The notes under the pieces: model-generated
What the model was told of the DNA's origin: nothing
Database searches by the model: none
The model's input: the letters and a program-made list of their open reading frames with translations, nothing else
Source: Phycisphaerae bacterium SM23_33
GTDB lineage: Bacteria > Planctomycetota > Phycisphaerae > SM23-33
Direction: 5' to 3'
Length of the DNA stretch: 14,965 bases
Assembly: GCA_001303665.1 (NCBI GenBank)
Contig: LJUF01000030.1
Span: 1-14,965, forward strand
Translations under genes and position numbers: made by a program
Shown: one piece after another, positions 1-6,667 of the stretch
Layout: the number at the start of each line of letters is the position of its first letter
How positions within the stretch are numbered: position 1 is the first letter of the stretch

Positions 1-537
1 GGCCGCCAGCCGCGGCGGGCGACCTGGCCGCCGGGGCAGGTGGACCTGGAGTTCCGCGACGACAAACGCACCTGCGCCGACTGCCACATGCCGGTGTTGC
101 CCGTGAGCGGGCGAAGGCCGCCCCGCGACCACCGCTGGGCCGCCCGGCGGGACCTACAGCTCCTCCAGGCGGGGGTGGACCTCCGGGCCGTCCGGGTCGG
201 CGGCGCCGCCGACGGCCAGCGGGCCCGCCTGATGCTGACGAACCTCGCCGGCCACGCCTACTGCACCGGCAGCCGCCGCCGCGCCCTCCGCCTGTATGTA
301 GGCCACGCCGCCGCGGCCGGCATCCCGCTGATTGCCACGCTTTCGCCCGTGCGCCCCGGCCTGCTGTGGGCCGATTGCCTGCCGGCCCTGGCACCGGGCG
401 AGCAGAGGAGCTTCGACGTGTCCCTGCCCGCCGATGCCTCGGGGCTGGCCTACCGCCTGGTCTATCACCGCAACCACTACGACCCCGCCGCCTACACCGC
501 CGAGATCCTCTCCGCCGCCACGCCGCTGGGCGAATGA
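1..537 (+). CDS. Multiheme c-type cytochrome, C-terminal part (5' end outside window)
   Basis: The frame is open from the left edge to a TGA at 535-537, so only the last 178 or so residues are seen. A c-type heme-binding motif CADCH lies at 73-87, followed by Met-Pro and a downstream Asp-His-Arg-Trp. CxxCH-Met-Pro with a later His-Arg is typical of the last heme of multiheme cytochromes of the c552/c554 type. Further on, LTNLAGHAYCTGS followed by an Arg-rich strand resembles the 'N-x-GH-x-x-PTG' beta-sandwich segment that ends many of these proteins; its His may be a heme ligand. Such proteins are normally exported and carry electrons in the periplasm. Substrate and partners cannot be told from this fragment. 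The gene converges on the aldo/keto reductase, 76 bp away. An apparent start at 40 (GTG) is only an internal codon of the longer frame. Confidence 0.75.
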   Translation, partial: GRQPRRATWPPGQVDLEFRDDKRTCADCHMPVLPVSGRRPPRDHRWAARRDLQLLQAGVDLRAVRVGGAADGQRARLMLTNLAGHAYCTGSRRRALRLYVGHAAAAGIPLIATLSPVRPGLLWADCLPALAPGEQRSFDVSLPADASGLAYRLVYHRNHYDPAAYTAEILSAATPLGE

Positions 538-562
538 GCGAACGTGCTGGCGGCGGGGCCGG

Positions 563-585
563 CCCACCTGCCGAAGGCAGGCGGC
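563..585. terminator. Candidate bidirectional terminator hairpin between convergent genes
   Basis: A 6-bp perfect stem CCTGCC/GGCAGG (567-572 with 576-581) has a GAA loop, and two further G-C pairs follow beyond one A-C mismatch. It sits in the 76-bp gap between two convergent stop codons, the expected place for a shared terminator. The T-tract is weak: only scattered Ts follow on the + strand. Confidence 0.4.
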
Positions 586-613
586 CCTTGTTGTGTCATG
601 CGTGGGGAAAGGC

Positions 614-1696
614 TTACAAAGGACGTGATGCGTTCCGCTCGAACACCCGAGCGGCCTGCCGCATCTTCGAGATGACGTCCACCTGGAAGGGGCATCGCTC
701 CATGCAATCGCCGCACTCCAGGCAGGCCGAGGCGCCGGCGGGCAGGGCGGCGTACTCTTCGGCCAATGCTGCGGAGACCCCGTGACGAGCGCTGTCGCTC
801 AGCCGTATCGTCTTGCCGACGTCTATGCCGGCCGGACACGGAAGGCAATGATTGCAGTACACGCACCGGCCCTGCGTGTCCCGCTGGAACCGGCCGACGA
901 CGGCGGAGAAATCCCTTTCCTGCTCCGAGGCATCCAGATACGCCAGGGCGGCCTCCAGCTCGCTGGGGTCTTTCACGCCGGGCACGACGGTGGCCACGGC
1001 GGGCTGGGAAAGGGCGTAGCTGAGGCACTGGACGGGCGTGGGTGGGACTGCCGTGCCGTTCTGAAGCAGCGAGCCCCCCGCGAAGGGCTTCATCGCGATC
1101 AGGCCCACACCCTGGGCCGCGCAGGCGTGGTAAAGCTGCTTCCGCCCAGGCGTGGCGTCGCCGGAAAGGTTCAGGCTGTGCATCAGGACATCCACTACCC
1201 CGCTGGCGACGGCCTTCGAGGCGACCGGAACCTGATGGCCGCTCAGGCCGATGAAGCGGGCCTGGCCCTCCCTTTGCAGCCGCACCGCCAGCTCGCCCAG
1301 CCCGCCGGGGCCCATGACCCGCTCGTAGTCGGCCTGCTCGTCACAGTTGCTCAGGAAGGCCACGTCCACGTATTCGGTGCCCAGGCGGCGGAGCAGGTCG
1401 TGGAACAGCTCCTCGCACTCGCGGACGTCGCGACTCCTGCGGTACTGCCCGTCCTGGACGGCCGAGCCCAGATGCCCCGTGATCAGAATCTTTTCACGCA
1501 GCCCCTGGAAGGCCGCGCCAAGGTTGTCGAGATAGTGCGGCTGGGCGAAGAGCACGTCGAAGTAGTTGACCCCGGCCGCGACGGCCTGGCGGACCACGGA
1601 AACCACGGTGCCGCGAGGCACGTCGAGGAGGTATTCGGTCCCCAGCCCGATGACGCCGACGGTCAGTCCCGTCCGGCCGAGTGTGCGAGTCTGCAT
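614..1696 (-). CDS. Aldo/keto reductase-like oxidoreductase with C-terminal double [4Fe-4S] domain
   Basis: A 360-aa protein. The N-terminal ~265 residues follow the aldo/keto reductase barrel (start RTLGRTGLTVGVIGLGT; NYFDV; FIGLSGH; GVGLIAMKPFAGG; VVPGVKDPSEL). The C-terminus carries two ferredoxin-like clusters: Cys278/281/284/287 followed by Pro, and Cys325/328/331/335 followed by Pro. This architecture is known for 'predicted oxidoreductases of the aldo/keto reductase family' with an Fe-S tail; the substrate is usually unknown. The start is ATG 1696 because GGGAGGA lies 6 nt upstream; an in-frame ATG at 1711 overlaps this site and would add five residues. Of the classical Asp-Tyr-Lys-His tetrad, Asp47 and Tyr55 can be aligned, but the Lys position reads Gly-His (ITGHLG) and the His position reads Ser (FLSNCD). 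Classical NAD(P)H-dependent reduction is therefore doubtful. It is likely transcribed alone, since both flanking gaps are long or convergent. Confidence 0.88.
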   Translation of the reverse strand: MQTRTLGRTGLTVGVIGLGTEYLLDVPRGTVVSVVRQAVAAGVNYFDVLFAQPHYLDNLGAAFQGLREKILITGHLGSAVQDGQYRRSRDVRECEELFHDLLRRLGTEYVDVAFLSNCDEQADYERVMGPGGLGELAVRLQREGQARFIGLSGHQVPVASKAVASGVVDVLMHSLNLSGDATPGRKQLYHACAAQGVGLIAMKPFAGGSLLQNGTAVPPTPVQCLSYALSQPAVATVVPGVKDPSELEAALAYLDASEQERDFSAVVGRFQRDTQGRCVYCNHCLPCPAGIDVGKTIRLSDSARHGVSAALAEEYAALPAGASACLECGDCMERCPFQVDVISKMRQAARVFERNASRPL

Positions 1697-1702
1697 GACG
1701 AG

Positions 1703-1709
1703 TCCTCCC
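1703..1709 (-). promoter_or_regulatory. Ribosome binding site of the aldo/keto reductase
   Basis: GGGAGGA on the - strand, 6 nt before ATG 1696. It decides the start in favour of 1696 over the in-frame ATG at 1711, which overlaps the site itself. Confidence 0.75.
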
Positions 1710-1711
1710 AT

Positions 1712-2016
1712 GCCCCGGCTTCAAGCCGCCCCGTGGTCGAACCTGAAGCCGTTGGCAAGACCGGCGACGGGATCCTCGAAGCCGTCCTGGTTTCGGGTCG
1801 CCGTCGGGGGCCGGCCGGTCTAGGCCCGGGCCGCGTCGCTCGACTTGCCTTCGCCCGACCGGCTGGCAGCGCGAAAGGTTCGTCCAGGCACAACGCGCCG
1901 CCCCAGGCGACTGGGCGGGCGCTGAACGGGACTGAACACGCAGCAATACGGGCCCGGGGCGACACAGCACCGCCGAGGGCCGGGCGACATCCTAGCGAGT
2001 CAGGAGACCATTACTA
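1712..2016. other. Intergenic stretch with no recognised gene
   Basis: About 300 bp between the ankyrin gene's stop and the aldo/keto reductase start, both on the - strand. I see no coding frame that looks real, no clear -35/-10 pair and no T-tailed terminator. A 13-base odd palindrome (CGGCTTCAAGCCG, 1716-1728) sits just upstream of the reductase RBS and could form a short hairpin in its leader. Confidence 0.6.
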
Positions 2017-3087
2017 CTAGCGCGCCTCCGCGGGCGACGGCTCTCTCGGACCCAGCTCTATGGAGGTCTTCGCGCCGCGGCTGCGAAGAAGCTTCGCGAC
2101 GGCCTCGTGTGGCTGGTGAAACGTGAACTGTCTTGCCATGTCGAGGGGCGTCTGCCCGCGGCTGTCCCGGGCGTTGACGTCCGCCCCGTTCGCGATCAGC
2201 AACTCCGCGATCTGTGCGTGCCCGCCCCAGGCCGCCTCGTGCAATGCCGTCGTACCAGCCTGGCTCCTGGCGTCCACGGAGGCGCCCCTTTCCAGAAGCA
2301 GCTTCACGACCTCGTCCCGCCCCCCGAAGGCCGCGTAATGCAAGGGCGTCCAGCCTTCCTCCAGAAACGTGTCTGCCTTGACGTTCACGGCTATCCCTTC
2401 GGCCAGGAACTTCCGGAGGCCTTCCAGGTCCCCGCGGTTAGCGGCCCTGTGTATGTTGTCCGGGTTGTGGGCCTCCTGCACGGCGTCGCCCACGAGGGCG
2501 GCGGGTTCAGGGCGAGGTGCTCTGTTAAACACCCGATGGCCCTGGAACGTGACCTGCTGCAGCACGTTGCCGCCGCCGTATGCCCTGCTGATCGCGGTGA
2601 GCGTGATTTCATAGCTTGCCGTCACGTTGTCCTCTGAGACAGCATGTATCCTCACGGTGCCGAGGGCTGTCCCCGGCCTCAAGTCCCAGAACCGTCTGCC
2701 CCAGTAGCTGTGGTAAGTGACGCGGACATCGTCCTGCCCGACATCCAGCACTGTTCCCACCTGCAGCTTAGCCATCTCCAACGTCAACGACTGATCCCAG
2801 CCGTGTGCCGTTGTGACCGTGGAGTGCGGACAGCCGCGCCTGACTTCCAGCACGTCCCTGTCGGAGCCGGCGCCGAGGCCCAGGTACCAAAACTTGCTAA
2901 GCCTACTTTCTCGCCGGACGATCTTCGTGTCCGGCACGTAGGCTGCAATGTCGTACGGCCGCGCCCTCTCGTGGAAGAAGAAGTACCAGATCGCCCCGGC
3001 GCCGAGGATCGCCACCAGCAGCAGCACTGCCAGCCCGATCCAAAGTACCCATTGATCAAGACTGCCCCGATGTCGAGATCCAGGCAC
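2017..3087 (-). CDS. Membrane-anchored ankyrin-repeat protein
   Basis: A 356-aa protein starting at GTG 3087; an in-frame TGA 12 nt upstream leaves no earlier usual start. Residues 13-38 form one hydrophobic segment (QWVLWIGLAVLLLV onward) flanked by basic residues, so it is a membrane anchor or uncleaved signal. Residues 40-205 are an unrecognised, probably beta-rich domain. Residues 209-340 hold four ankyrin repeats: a degenerate first (NIHRAANRGD), two canonical (GWTPLHYAAFGG, 245-277; GTTALHEAAWGG, 278-310) and a last one with a short insert (GQTPLDMARQ, 311-340). Ankyrin repeats bind proteins; the partner is unknown. The RBS is weak. The frame ends with three stops in a row (TAG TAG TAA, 2019 down to 2011). 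Nothing nearby suggests a pathway. Confidence 0.85.
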   Translation of the reverse strand: MPGSRHRGSLDQWVLWIGLAVLLLVAILGAGAIWYFFFHERARPYDIAAYVPDTKIVRRESRLSKFWYLGLGAGSDRDVLEVRRGCPHSTVTTAHGWDQSLTLEMAKLQVGTVLDVGQDDVRVTYHSYWGRRFWDLRPGTALGTVRIHAVSEDNVTASYEITLTAISRAYGGGNVLQQVTFQGHRVFNRAPRPEPAALVGDAVQEAHNPDNIHRAANRGDLEGLRKFLAEGIAVNVKADTFLEEGWTPLHYAAFGGRDEVVKLLLERGASVDARSQAGTTALHEAAWGGHAQIAELLIANGADVNARDSRGQTPLDMARQFTFHQPHEAVAKLLRSRGAKTSIELGPREPSPAEAR

Positions 3088-3323
3088 AATCTCATCATAT
3101 CATGGTTGCCACGAAGGAAAGTGGACACGCTACTTTCCGCGAGAAAAAAGAAAAGCAGGCTGGGGCCTCTTGAAAAAACGCGGCCGAAGCACCTCGCGGC
3201 TGCGGGAAACCGGGTCTGAGGCCGATCGGAGCATCTGCAAGCTCTTTGTTCTCGTTCGCGCTGTTCGCGGCTCGATACTTTCTGAACGTGAACGGTCCCG
3301 CCTGTCCCATTTTCTTCCGCTGC
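3088..3323. other. Intergenic gap, no gene seen
   Basis: 236 bp between the ankyrin gene start and the orphan repeat copy. It is poorer in G+C than its surroundings around 3130-3180, with several A runs, but holds no convincing ORF, promoter pair or terminator hairpin. Confidence 0.5.
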
Positions 3324-3581
3324 CTACTCCAGTCCAGCCGAGTAGAGCTTGACCAGGTCCCGGGCCGTCTCGGTGGGCAGGCGGAGGGAGATGCGGAGCT
3401 CGGCCCCGTCGGCCCCCGCGCCGGCGGCAAAGGGCAGCTCGGAGGCGATGTCCACCGGGATGATCCTCCCGCCGGTGGCGGCCTTGACCGCCTTGAGCAG
3501 CACCTGGAGGTTCTTTGCATTGACCACGGCGGTGCCGACCCGCCTGGGCGGCAGCATGGCCAGGGCCTTGGCGACGGCGGG
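3324..3581 (-). pseudogene. Orphan fragment of the neighbouring secreted-protein gene (C-terminal 86 codons)
   Basis: This stretch encodes the same C-terminal tail as the gene at 4532-6352. From the Met of MLPP to the stop I count 70 of 77 identical residues (for example AVVNAKNLQVLLKA, LRISLRLPTETARDLVKLYS), with the same TAG stop. Homology continues upstream through PAVAKALA and then stops abruptly at about 3581. No signal peptide or N-terminal domain accompanies it. The frame stays open to the methyltransferase stop at 3636-3638 and is in the same reading frame as the methyltransferase. An internal ATG at 3557 has only a weak AAGG upstream. Differences from the full copy are mostly silent or conservative, so the fragment is either young, still constrained, or homogenised by gene conversion. 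The best reading is a remnant of a duplication and probably not a functional gene. Confidence 0.75.
3324..3581. repeat. Direct repeat, left copy (258 bp)
   Basis: By hand alignment it matches 4532-4789 without gaps at about 93% (I count 19 differences). Weak similarity continues a few bases past the stop codon (CCGCTGC next to CTACTCC in both). The methyltransferase gene lies between the two copies. Confidence 0.85.
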
Positions 3582-3635
3582 CTCGCCAGCAGCCCCGCGG
3601 TTGGGGGGTCCGCTACATTGGCGGGCCAGGGAATC

Positions 3636-4454
3636 CTATTTTTCCGCCACGTTCAGGATGTACGGCCGCGGGCCGACGCCTTTCTCCTTGACGCTGTACA
3701 GCCGCCGGAAGCCGGCCCGTCCCAGCGTCTCGGTGTAGTCCTCCCACGTCCAGATGCAGGCGTCCAGGACCGATGCGATCTCGATGCGGACGGCCCCGTG
3801 ATCGTCTACCACGTGGATTCGGTTCCCCAGTATCCCGTCCGCCGTCTTCTCCCTTGTGACAATCGTCGTCAGCCGGATGCCGTCCTTCTGGTGCAGCGGC
3901 AGCGCCTCGAAACGCCCCTCCAGTTCGAGCGACTGCTGAATCATGCGTTCCCTGTCGTCGTCCCGGGACCACTGGTGGGCGCCCTGGAAGATGAACTTCC
4001 CGCCCCGCTTGAGGGCGGCGCAGATTCCCCCAGCCGATGCGGACAGGGCCCTGCGCGTGGTGATCCAGGCGAAGGCGTCGTTGTAGACGCAGTCGTACTT
4101 CCGCCGGCAGGTCCGGCCGAGGGTCTCCCAGCGCGAGCGGAAGAACCTGATGTCGAGCCCCTCTTCCCGGGCCAGTTGCGAGGCCCGCCTGACGGCGAAG
4201 CCGCAGCCGTCGCAGCCCTCGACATCGTATCCCATCTCCGCCAGCAGTATCGTCTTCCATCCCAGGCCGCAGGAGCAGTCGAGGATCGAGCGGACGCCCA
4301 ACTTCGGCAGCAGCGATGCCAGGGCTCGGCGGGTGCCCTCCTTTTGCCTCCTGAATTCACCCTGCCACTGCTCCTTCGTGAACCAGGTCCACCTCCAGAT
4401 CGTATCCCAGGCCTTGGCCCCGGTCCGGGTCGTGATTTTCGGGCTGTTACCCAT
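3636..4454 (-). CDS. Class I SAM-dependent methyltransferase
   Basis: A 272-aa protein starting at ATG 4454, with a GAGAAG-like RBS about 8 nt upstream. The SAM-binding motif I reads ILDCSCGLGWKT (57-68), the acidic residue ending the second strand is Asp82 (VEGCDGCG), a motif IV-like segment is DCVYNDAFAWI (121-131), and GGKFIFQG (151-158) matches the strand after the small-molecule 'LkpGG' turn. The order fits a Rossmann-fold class I enzyme of the methyltransferase 11/25 type, resembling glycine/sarcosine N-methyltransferase-like proteins. The C-terminal half (FEALPLHQKDGIRLTTIV, WTWEDYTETLGRAGF) looks like the substrate lid and final helix. The substrate is unknown; a small molecule is more likely than DNA or RNA because no NPPY-type motif is present. 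The gene is sandwiched between two copies of the tail of its neighbour, so it was probably inserted or left by a tandem duplication. A longer in-frame start is rejected because it would overlap the upstream gene. Confidence 0.85.
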   Translation of the reverse strand: MGNSPKITTRTGAKAWDTIWRWTWFTKEQWQGEFRRQKEGTRRALASLLPKLGVRSILDCSCGLGWKTILLAEMGYDVEGCDGCGFAVRRASQLAREEGLDIRFFRSRWETLGRTCRRKYDCVYNDAFAWITTRRALSASAGGICAALKRGGKFIFQGAHQWSRDDDRERMIQQSLELEGRFEALPLHQKDGIRLTTIVTREKTADGILGNRIHVVDDHGAVRIEIASVLDACIWTWEDYTETLGRAGFRRLYSVKEKGVGPRPYILNVAEK

Positions 4455-4531
4455 GTGCGGTTCTTCTCGGCGCCAACGCTTCCGGCATGAGCGGCGCCGG
4501 GCCGCGAGGCGTGGGGGTGGTGTTCCCGCTG

Positions 4532-4789
4532 CTACTCCAGGGCGGCCGAGTAGAGCTTGACCAGGTCGCGGGCCGTCTCGGTCGGCAGGCGGAGGGAGAT
4601 GCGAAGCTCGGCCCCGTCGGCCCAGATGCCGGCGGCAAAAGGCACCTCCGAGGCGATGTCCACCGGGATGATCTTTCCGCCGGTGGCGGCCTTGATCGCC
4701 TTGAGCAACACCTGGAGGTTCTTGGCATTGACCACGGCGGTGCCGACCCGCTTGGGCGGCAGCATGGCCAGGGCCTTGGCGACGGCGGG
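4532..4789. repeat. Direct repeat, right copy (3' end of the secreted-protein gene)
   Basis: The partner of 3324-3581. It is the genuine 3' end of the gene at 4532-6352. Same-orientation copies 1208 bp apart give a substrate for homologous recombination that would remove the methyltransferase and leave one intact tail. Confidence 0.85.
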
Positions 4790-6352
4790 GTCCCGTGCCA
4801 GCCGGCCGGAGCGCTTCGCGGCCGACTGCATCGCCTTTGTAAGGAAATCGCTGCCCCCGCCGAGGGTGATCACCAGCGTCTTTTCGTCGGCCTCGGCCAC
4901 CAGCAGGCGAAGGCTTTCGCTGGCCAGCAGGAGATGCATCTCCTTTTGGTTCCGCTCCGAGCCGGCGGGGGCTTTCAGCGTGATGGCGTCGGCGTCCTTG
5001 CCGCCCCGCCGGACGGCCTCGCCTTCGTACTTCACCAAGACCTCGCCTATCGTCTGGTCCTTGCTGGTCCCCAGAGCCTCGCCGGCGACGGCCGTGAACT
5101 CCGCCAGCAGCTTCCGCGTCTCGCCGGCCGAGGCGCATTCCAGCACGCAGGCCATTCGGGCCATGCCCCCCTCGCCCGAAACCGTGCCGAAGTAAAGCTG
5201 CACCGACCTGATCTGCTCGCCCAGCCCCAGCGCCGCGCGCCGATATCTGGCCTTGGCCTCTTCCGGCAGCGACTTCAGCGGCTCCTGGGAGAGGGCCGTT
5301 TCGACCCGGCCGGCGGCCCATTCCTTAGGTGGCCGCGGCTGGTTCACCCGGCTCAGGGCCAGCACGTAAGGCATGTTCGGCAGGCGGTCGAACGGGTTGC
5401 CCTCGGCGGCCTTGCAGGCGGCCAGCGCCTTGCCCAGCATGCTGTCCGGCCGGAAGCTGCACCGCAGCTCCGCCAGCAGGCCCTGGCTTTCGAAGCGCAG
5501 CCCGAGGGCGAAGGCGTCCATCTGGTTGAGGGCGTCCCCGAAAGGCCCGGCCGCGCCCGTGACGGTCGCGAACGCCCGCATGAGCCTCACCCGGGCGGGC
5601 ATCTGGGCGCCCTCGGCCGGCTCGAACCTCTTTTGCAGGGCGGCGATCGCCGCGGCGAGGGTCGGCCCGCCCTTTGCCGGGTCCATCCACACGGTCACGT
5701 CGTTGTCCGCGATGAAGGCCTTGTCGGCGGCCGAGAGGCGCTTCAGGACGGATTCGCCGCCGGCCTGCCCCGGCGGGGGTAGGCCGGCCGCCACCGCCCG
5801 CACGGCCTGGAGGTTGGCCCCGAGCGCGACGTGAGCGCCGGCCTGAAGGCAGTAGCGAGGATTCTTGTCCTGGCCCTCGAACTGGACCAGGTCGCCCTGG
5901 GTGGTCGGCTTGCGGAGGGCGAACATCTCGGCGGGGTTGCGGCCGGGGATCAGCATCACCAGCGGCAGCCGGCGGCTGGGCAGCGGCTTGCCCTGGCGGA
6001 TGGCGGCGGCCAGCTCAGCCGGCTCCAGCCCGTATTGCTTGAGGTCGAGCATGACGGCGGCGAAGCCGCCTTCGGGGTTGAAGCCCTTGCCCATCTTCGT
6101 CTGGGACTGCATCAGCTCCAGCACGGGGGCGGGCAGGACCGGCTCCTCGGGCGAGCCCAGCAGCTTCACGAAGGCGTCGAACTTGGCGGCGGTGGCCCCG
6201 GCGCCCGTCACGACGGCAAAGCCGGTGCACCCCGCCGGCACGCGCTGGAGCACGTCCAGCTTCGCCGGCGCGGCCGCCTGGCCGAGCACGGGCGAAGCCC
6301 CCAGCGACGGCAGAATGGCGAAGGCGGCAGCCAGAACTACTCTCTTGAGCAT
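4532..6352 (-). CDS. Large secreted protein of unknown function
   Basis: A 606-aa protein. The start is ATG 6352: AAGGAG lies 6 nt upstream and a promoter at 6401-6430 excludes the longer in-frame start at 6454. The N-terminus is a signal peptide (MLKRVVLAAAFAILPSLGAS, probable cleavage near residues 24-27 in VLGQAAA), so the mature protein is exported. No catalytic motif, heme site or transmembrane segment is visible in the rest. It has an alternating Ala/Leu-rich alpha-beta pattern with segments such as MPYVLALSRVNQPRPP, VQLYFGTVSGEGGMARM and TAVVNAKNLQVLLKAIKAATGG. This is reminiscent of the long uncharacterised periplasmic proteins common in planctomycetes (DUF3352-like is a guess that I cannot test). 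The last 86 codons are duplicated beyond the downstream methyltransferase gene. The strong promoter suggests good expression. Confidence 0.8.
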   Translation of the reverse strand: MLKRVVLAAAFAILPSLGASPVLGQAAAPAKLDVLQRVPAGCTGFAVVTGAGATAAKFDAFVKLLGSPEEPVLPAPVLELMQSQTKMGKGFNPEGGFAAVMLDLKQYGLEPAELAAAIRQGKPLPSRRLPLVMLIPGRNPAEMFALRKPTTQGDLVQFEGQDKNPRYCLQAGAHVALGANLQAVRAVAAGLPPPGQAGGESVLKRLSAADKAFIADNDVTVWMDPAKGGPTLAAAIAALQKRFEPAEGAQMPARVRLMRAFATVTGAAGPFGDALNQMDAFALGLRFESQGLLAELRCSFRPDSMLGKALAACKAAEGNPFDRLPNMPYVLALSRVNQPRPPKEWAAGRVETALSQEPLKSLPEEAKARYRRAALGLGEQIRSVQLYFGTVSGEGGMARMACVLECASAGETRKLLAEFTAVAGEALGTSKDQTIGEVLVKYEGEAVRRGGKDADAITLKAPAGSERNQKEMHLLLASESLRLLVAEADEKTLVITLGGGSDFLTKAMQSAAKRSGRLARDPAVAKALAMLPPKRVGTAVVNAKNLQVLLKAIKAATGGKIIPVDIASEVPFAAGIWADGAELRISLRLPTETARDLVKLYSAALE

Positions 6353-6358
6353 CTCGCA

Positions 6359-6364
6359 CTCCTT
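6359..6364 (-). promoter_or_regulatory. Ribosome binding site of the secreted-protein gene
   Basis: AAGGAG on the - strand with 6 nt to ATG 6352. It agrees with the signal peptide in fixing this start. Confidence 0.8.
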
Positions 6365-6400
6365 GCTAACGACCCAGGTGGCGCGCGGAGCTTCCCGGCC

Positions 6401-6430
6401 ACTATACGAATCCGGCCTCGGCCGTGTCAA
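6401..6430 (-). promoter_or_regulatory. Sigma-70-type promoter of the secreted-protein gene
   Basis: On the - strand a perfect -35 TTGACA (6425-6430) and a -10 TATAGT (6401-6406) are separated by 18 bp. The transcript would start near 6394, leaving a leader of about 42 nt before ATG 6352. It is one of the two best promoters in the window. Confidence 0.75.
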
Positions 6431-6667
6431 CGCGACCTGCTGCAAGGGGGGCACATTGAGAGAACGGCCGCCGACCGTGGGCTGGCGCCGGCGCCCGCCA
6501 ATGGCGGCGCCCGGCCGGGGTCGTCGGAGGAAGCTGTCCTCTTGGCTGCCATCGCTGCCCTTTCGGGACGGAAGTCCCCGCCGGTCTCCCCCATTCGCTC
6601 TTATTATTCGGCCGGCGGCATCGTCGGGCCAACAATTTTGCCTCGCCAGCCCGACACCGACTGGCGG

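Larger units (their letters stand above)
6353..6667. other. Intergenic region between der and the secreted-protein gene
   Basis: 315 bp without a gene. The right half should hold the end of the der transcript, the left half the promoter described separately. Two hairpins are visible: GGCGCC-GCC/GGC-GGCGCC at 6490-6511 (9 bp, one bulged C, AAT loop) and GGGAC/GTCCC at 6565-6578 with a GGAA (GNRA-type) loop on the + strand. Neither has a T-tract, so a terminator role for der is possible but not shown. Confidence 0.5.

Noticed and set aside
782..2020. A 412-codon + strand open frame
   Set aside because: It is antisense to the aldo/keto reductase, which has family motifs and a good RBS. The frame is open only because of GC-rich codon periodicity.
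3040..3110. Promoter for the ankyrin gene with TATGAT as -10
   Set aside because: The box is only a few bases from the GTG start and no -35 lies at a proper distance.
3636..5321. Methyltransferase frame extended to a start at 5321
   Set aside because: The extension overlaps the secreted-protein gene on the same strand for about 790 bp and has no homology. The SAM domain begins after ATG 4454.
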